From Magicicada septendecula (Eukaryota; Arthropoda; Insecta; Hemiptera; Cicadidae), in contig JAWRYS010001473.1 of NCBI GenBank assembly GCA_034769895.1, forward strand, positions 1-64,000: a DNA stretch of 64,000 nt, written 5' to 3'. Below are positions 60,491 through 64,000 of the stretch, one piece after another. The notes below the pieces were generated by a model that saw only the letters and a program-made list of their open reading frames with translations, did no database searches and was not told the DNA's origin. The stretch's first letter is position 1. The number at the start of each line of letters is the position of its first letter. The position numbers and the translations under genes were made by a program.

Positions 60491-60840
60491 CTTTGACCAC
60501 TTGCCTCATTAACTCTGAGGTTAGTCGCTTGCAAGTTCCGATACGATGCGCATCGTGTAGTTGTGTAATTGTATACACGCGGTATGTGCGAGTGAAACTT
60601 TTTATTTATTTCTTATTAAGTTGACGTACTCTATGTGAGTGATTCTTGTTTTTTATCAACCTGATGATGGGACCATGAGTCCTGAAACGCGTAGTTTTTA
60701 AAGAAACATTGAAGTTGCAAGGAAGAGCACCAGTGTACCTGGATACACAAGGTAATATTAAATATAGTTATTAACTCTGAGTTGTTTGTACACTGTGTAA
60801 TGGTACAAACCTATGAGGATTTGTAATTTGAATCTTGTCA
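60490..60840 (+). mobile_element. PLE terminal fragment with hammerhead-like core
   Basis: CTGATGA at 60661-60667 is followed by a GGAC/GTCC stem, one mismatched T, GAAA at 60684-60687 and CGCG, a near-canonical hammerhead core of a type common in PLE terminal repeats. No PLE protein is attached. Boundaries are approximate; the left edge abuts the truncated hAT. Confidence 0.5.
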
Positions 60841-61784
60841 ATTTTATTTCAACCCAAGTATATTTGGTGAACGGACTATAGCCACGGGGCTGTCGTGGCC
60901 TGGCACTGAAATGCAGGTTATCAACGAGGGTGCGCATTCACAAACAAGTGCGCGCACCGGTCGGCCAGGTTTCTCACAAAAACGGCACATACAGATACAT
61001 TCCTTAGCGCTTGGTGCGCAGACAACAAAGGCAGTCGGCAAATAACATCTCAAGACGACGGACGCGAGTAGTGGTGTGTGTCCACCGGCTGGGTCATCTC
61101 GCCCGTACATAAATGGGAAAGTAGATAAAAGACAGTTGTCGATCTACAGCGGGCTCGCGGGCGGTTCAACATAAAGGCTCGCGAGTCGAAAATTTCATAA
61201 AACCGGTAGAAATTGTAAAATAACTCGAGAAAAACAGTGCAAAATTTAACCGTTTAATGCAGTGACACGAAATTGAACAATGAGAGACTAATTCGGACAA
61301 TTAGTGAACAGAAAAAACTTGTGGAGATCAACAAGTGACCTGCCGATTACGCCGTGAGTTAAGTAACCGACAACCATATAACCAATTTAAATTAAAAGAC
61401 CTCTATATTATGGGGGAATAACTTAAATGTGTATGAATGAGAGAATGGGTAAGATGCTGGGTTGCCTTTGTTATCAATTAAGTTAAGTAGTTATTTTTGT
61501 TCCGTATGATAAAAGAGAATATTAAATTTTGTTTGTATTTGTTAAATGATGATATGGCCTCAATATTGTTTGGAATTAAATTCTGAAAGAAGTAATGCAT
61601 GAAAGCTAAAAACATATGTTTTAATAAAATTTGAATGAGTTAAGAGTAAATGAGCGTAGTTATTGAAATACGTAACCCTAAATCATGTTTATAGTTCACA
61701 GTTCGTGTGCAGAACCCTGGGCTACACAAGGTAAGTGTATTGTATTAATAATTGAAAATATGGTAAAGAGTAAGTAATATCTCA
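60841..61784 (+). repeat. Probable 5' LTR of second LTR element (left end unresolved)
   Basis: Ends AATATCTCA at 61784, one base before a TGG-initiated primer-site candidate. A GC-rich, promoter-like part lies at about 60890-61200, as in the other LTRs. The start was not identified; its second copy would lie beyond 64000. Confidence 0.4.
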
Positions 61785-61785
61785 A

Positions 61786-61805
61786 TGGCGTGACCAAACT
61801 TGGTC
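61786..61805 (+). other. Candidate primer-binding site of second LTR element
   Basis: TGGCGTGACCAAACTTGGTC follows the presumed LTR end and, like the young element, is followed by a TTTATATAA-rich leader. It does not match the tRNA-Lys site of the other element, so the primer tRNA is unknown or the site is mutated. Confidence 0.4.
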
Positions 61806-61991
61806 TGTTTATAAAATAATTTATATAAACCACACCTACGAGTGAATATAAGCGTGATTTGGGAGGACGTATAAATTACGTACAGGTTATGATGTGCATA
61901 CTATAGTTACGTAATACTTATAATACTAACGAATACTAAGTACATGTAAGATTAAATTTTTTTAAGACAAAATCTCATAAGAATATAAAAA

Positions 61992-63288
61992 ATGGATACT
62001 AATGAGATTGAAGTTGAAATGAGCGAATCAGCTGTAATAAGTGGCCTGGGAGTTCATTCAACTCCGAATGTAGGTCAAGAAAATAAAATAAAAGAATTAA
62101 GTAGTACAGACGAATCAAACATCACAGATGATTCGGGGATTCAAATAACCCCAAAATTAATTAAGGAAAGTAATCAACCTGAAAATAATATGATGAAATA
62201 TTTGTGTAGCACGCTGTGCAGTTTAAATAGTAAATTTGATAAATTAAGCAGTGACTTTGATAATCGTTTTGATATAAACGAAAGTAATCTTGACGAAATT
62301 AGAAATGAAATAAAACAAGTTAATAAAAGTGTTGAGAAAACCAATGAACTATTTGAAACTAACTTTAACAAATTAGAACGAAATATTGAGAAAATGGGAG
62401 TGTGGAAAATAAATACAGGTAAGTACAATACAAACGAAAATAACGAAGATATATATGTTAATAGTAATGGTGTTAGTTTAAATGCAAAACAGGTGACGGT
62501 AGACAAGGTGAGTAATGATGATGATTCTAATAATGAGTTAACCAGTGATAGCAAAATAAAGAGTGATAACAGTGATATAATTAAAAACGTGGTGTTAGCG
62601 AGTGTTGATGAAATTGGGAGAGTGTGTGAAGAGAGGTTAGGTGGGCAAAGGGCAGATTTTTCCCAAATATATAGTGAAACAGGGTTTTCACCGTGGTGTT
62701 ATGAGGACAGAGTTTCCTCCGGTAGTTGTGTGGAAGACAAGGTGTCTTCGAATAGTCCCTTAATTTTTTGTGGTGTTCTTGGAAGAGCCAAGAAGTATAG
62801 TAAGTTTGTTGTGCCCTTTGGATGTAAAGTAAATTGAAGTAAATCAGAGGTGTTGTGACCGGTGTTATGATGAGAAATATGTTGAGAGAGATAGAATGAT
62901 AGAGGTCTTTAAAATAAATAGAGGTTATGAGGGGTTAGTTAAGAGATTAGAATTTGAGGGAATAAAAAATATGAAATGCTTACCTTGTGAAATAGATATG
63001 GATGATTATTTTGATGATACTGTTGTCGATGATAAACACTTACCTTATGATGTGATGGATATAGTGGAGGAATATGATAATATCAATTACCTTATGTTGA
63101 CCAAAAATACCAAAGTAAACGGTTTTCATGAGTTAATAGGGGAGAATAATCTGGTATATTATTCTTGTGATAGAGGGGATAATTTAATATTCAAGAGTTA
63201 TTATGTAAATCATAATAACGATAGGAGTGTAGTTAAAGATGATGATTATTATGTAAAAGTAAGACTAGTTTATGATGATGGGGGTTAA
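61992..63288 (+). pseudogene. Second copy of GVHSTP...YDDGG LTR-element ORF, one frameshift
   Basis: First frame (61992-62837): MDTNEIEVEMSESAVIS, GVHSTP at about residue 22, then a coiled coil (about 60-135; LSSDFDNRFDINESNLDEIR). Second frame: CDRCYDEKYVERDRMIEV at about 62855 onward to KVRLVYDDGG at 63288. It parallels the intact 360-residue ORF at 17338-18420 part by part, but the sequences are quite diverged, so the families separated long ago. The break lies between about 62830 and 62855. The second ORF's own Met at 62896 is not the likely start. Confidence 0.65.
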
Positions 63289-64000
63289 ACAAACAAAGTG
63301 AATGAACATTTTATTATTTTAGTTTATGGTGATGACCTGGCTAACTTATGAAATGAGGTGTGGTAAACAGAAAAATAATGACAAGAAATTGTAAATAAAT
63401 TTATAGTGAAAGTAGTTGTGTTTGTGTTGTAAAATGTATTTTGTGTAAACAATGAGTGTGTGTAATAGAAATTGATTTAACAATAATAATAATAATATTT
63501 TATTAAATCGAGCAAATACTGAGAGTAATTATGAAGGTTATAATACAAATAAACGAATTAGAATTGTTTTGGAATTGTAATTAAAGTAATGTTGTGTTTA
63601 AATAACTGATTGAATTAAAATAAATTGTAGATGAATTAATTAATTTAAATGTGGCAGAAATAATTGTTGATAATGAATTTAAATGATGTTTCTGAGATTT
63701 GAACGTGATAATAAATAGTAAATGAATAAATGTAAAATGTGTTTAGTTGTGGAGTCATATGGTTGTATATATAATGTATCAGAAAGTACATATGGGTATT
63801 ATATATTTGTGGTAATGAATGTTTATAATTTTGTGTCTATGACAGGAATCATGTGTTTATTCATTTGAGTGATGTAATGTAAGTATGAAGTTTATAATGC
63901 AATTTAAATAAAGTAAAATGTTTAATGTTTGAATAATAAGTTTTAAATGAGTTTTAAATTAAATGATTAAATTAATTTGAGGTAGTTATGAATTTTCTAG
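63289..64000. other. AT-rich interior of second LTR element
   Basis: No ORF. Comparable to the AT-rich spacer at 15.3-17.3 kb in the young element, so pol may be missing here too, but the window ends before this can be decided. Confidence 0.4.

Noticed and set aside
1..64000. CRISPR arrays, bacterial operons, tRNA or rRNA genes
   Set aside because: None seen; the only tRNA-like sequence is the SINE head at 28.9 kb, and the sequence is clearly eukaryotic.

Overview
This is a stretch of AT-rich eukaryotic nuclear DNA from an animal, most likely an insect. It contains spliced host exons with GT-AG introns, tRNA-derived SINEs, Penelope-like elements (PLEs), BEL/Pao and Osvaldo-like Ty3 retroelements, a Helitron, a P element and ZMYM1-type hAT transposons. 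No bacterial operons, promoters or CRISPR arrays are present. Two host loci on the + strand can be recognised under the transposons. (1) Three RACGAP1/tumbleweed-like exons lie at 2052-2250, 2328-2490 and 29296-29465. They are separated by a 26.8 kb intron full of nested transposons, and the first exon carries a stop and a frameshift, so this may be a decaying copy. (2) The first four coding exons of a ZNF341-like zinc-finger gene lie at 53120-57518, all phase-compatible and intact, with the rest of the gene beyond the part I could read.

Layout: 3.1-3.4 kb, a foldback element with a degenerate hammerhead-like motif. About 5.3-7.4 kb, a decayed Osvaldo-like Ty3 3' end (integrase, polypurine tract, tandem repeats). 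7.49-9.64 kb, a LINE (RT and RNase H, minus strand) split by a solo LTR. 9.65-20.47 kb, one PLE split by two insertions: a 3.5 kb TG...CA element and a complete, very young 6.28 kb LTR element with 1313-bp LTRs and a tRNA-Lys-type primer site. 20.7-21.1 kb, a mariner remnant. 22.69 to about 27.7 kb, a nearly complete Helitron. 28.9-29.2 kb, a SINE. 30.85-32.3 kb, a hAT pseudogene. 33.59-39.99 kb, a BEL/Pao element with 5' LTR, gag and pol, cut off at its 3' end. 41.77-46.49 kb, a P element with exact termini and 8-bp target duplication, containing a PLE-derived foldback. 46.5-48.8 kb, an unclassified TIR transposon with tandem hairpins. 49.7-52.0 kb, two Tc1/IS630-like TIR elements. 54.2-55.2 kb, a BEL-type LTR in ZNF341 intron 1. 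58.0-60.5 kb, a hAT element split by a solo LTR. 60.5-60.8 kb, a PLE terminal fragment. 61.8-63.3 kb, the start of a second LTR element encoding a relative of the 17.3-18.4 kb protein.

The transposon relationships give a relative chronology: in three places an older element's reading frame resumes exactly when a younger LTR insertion and one copy of its 4-bp target duplication are disregarded. The best candidates for something undescribed are the shared LTR-element protein family (GVHSTP near the N terminus, YDDGG at the C terminus, no pol in the complete copy), and a GC-rich, perfectly spliceable 147-nt exon inside that same element. Many frame breaks fall in homopolymers, so assembly error and true decay cannot be separated here.
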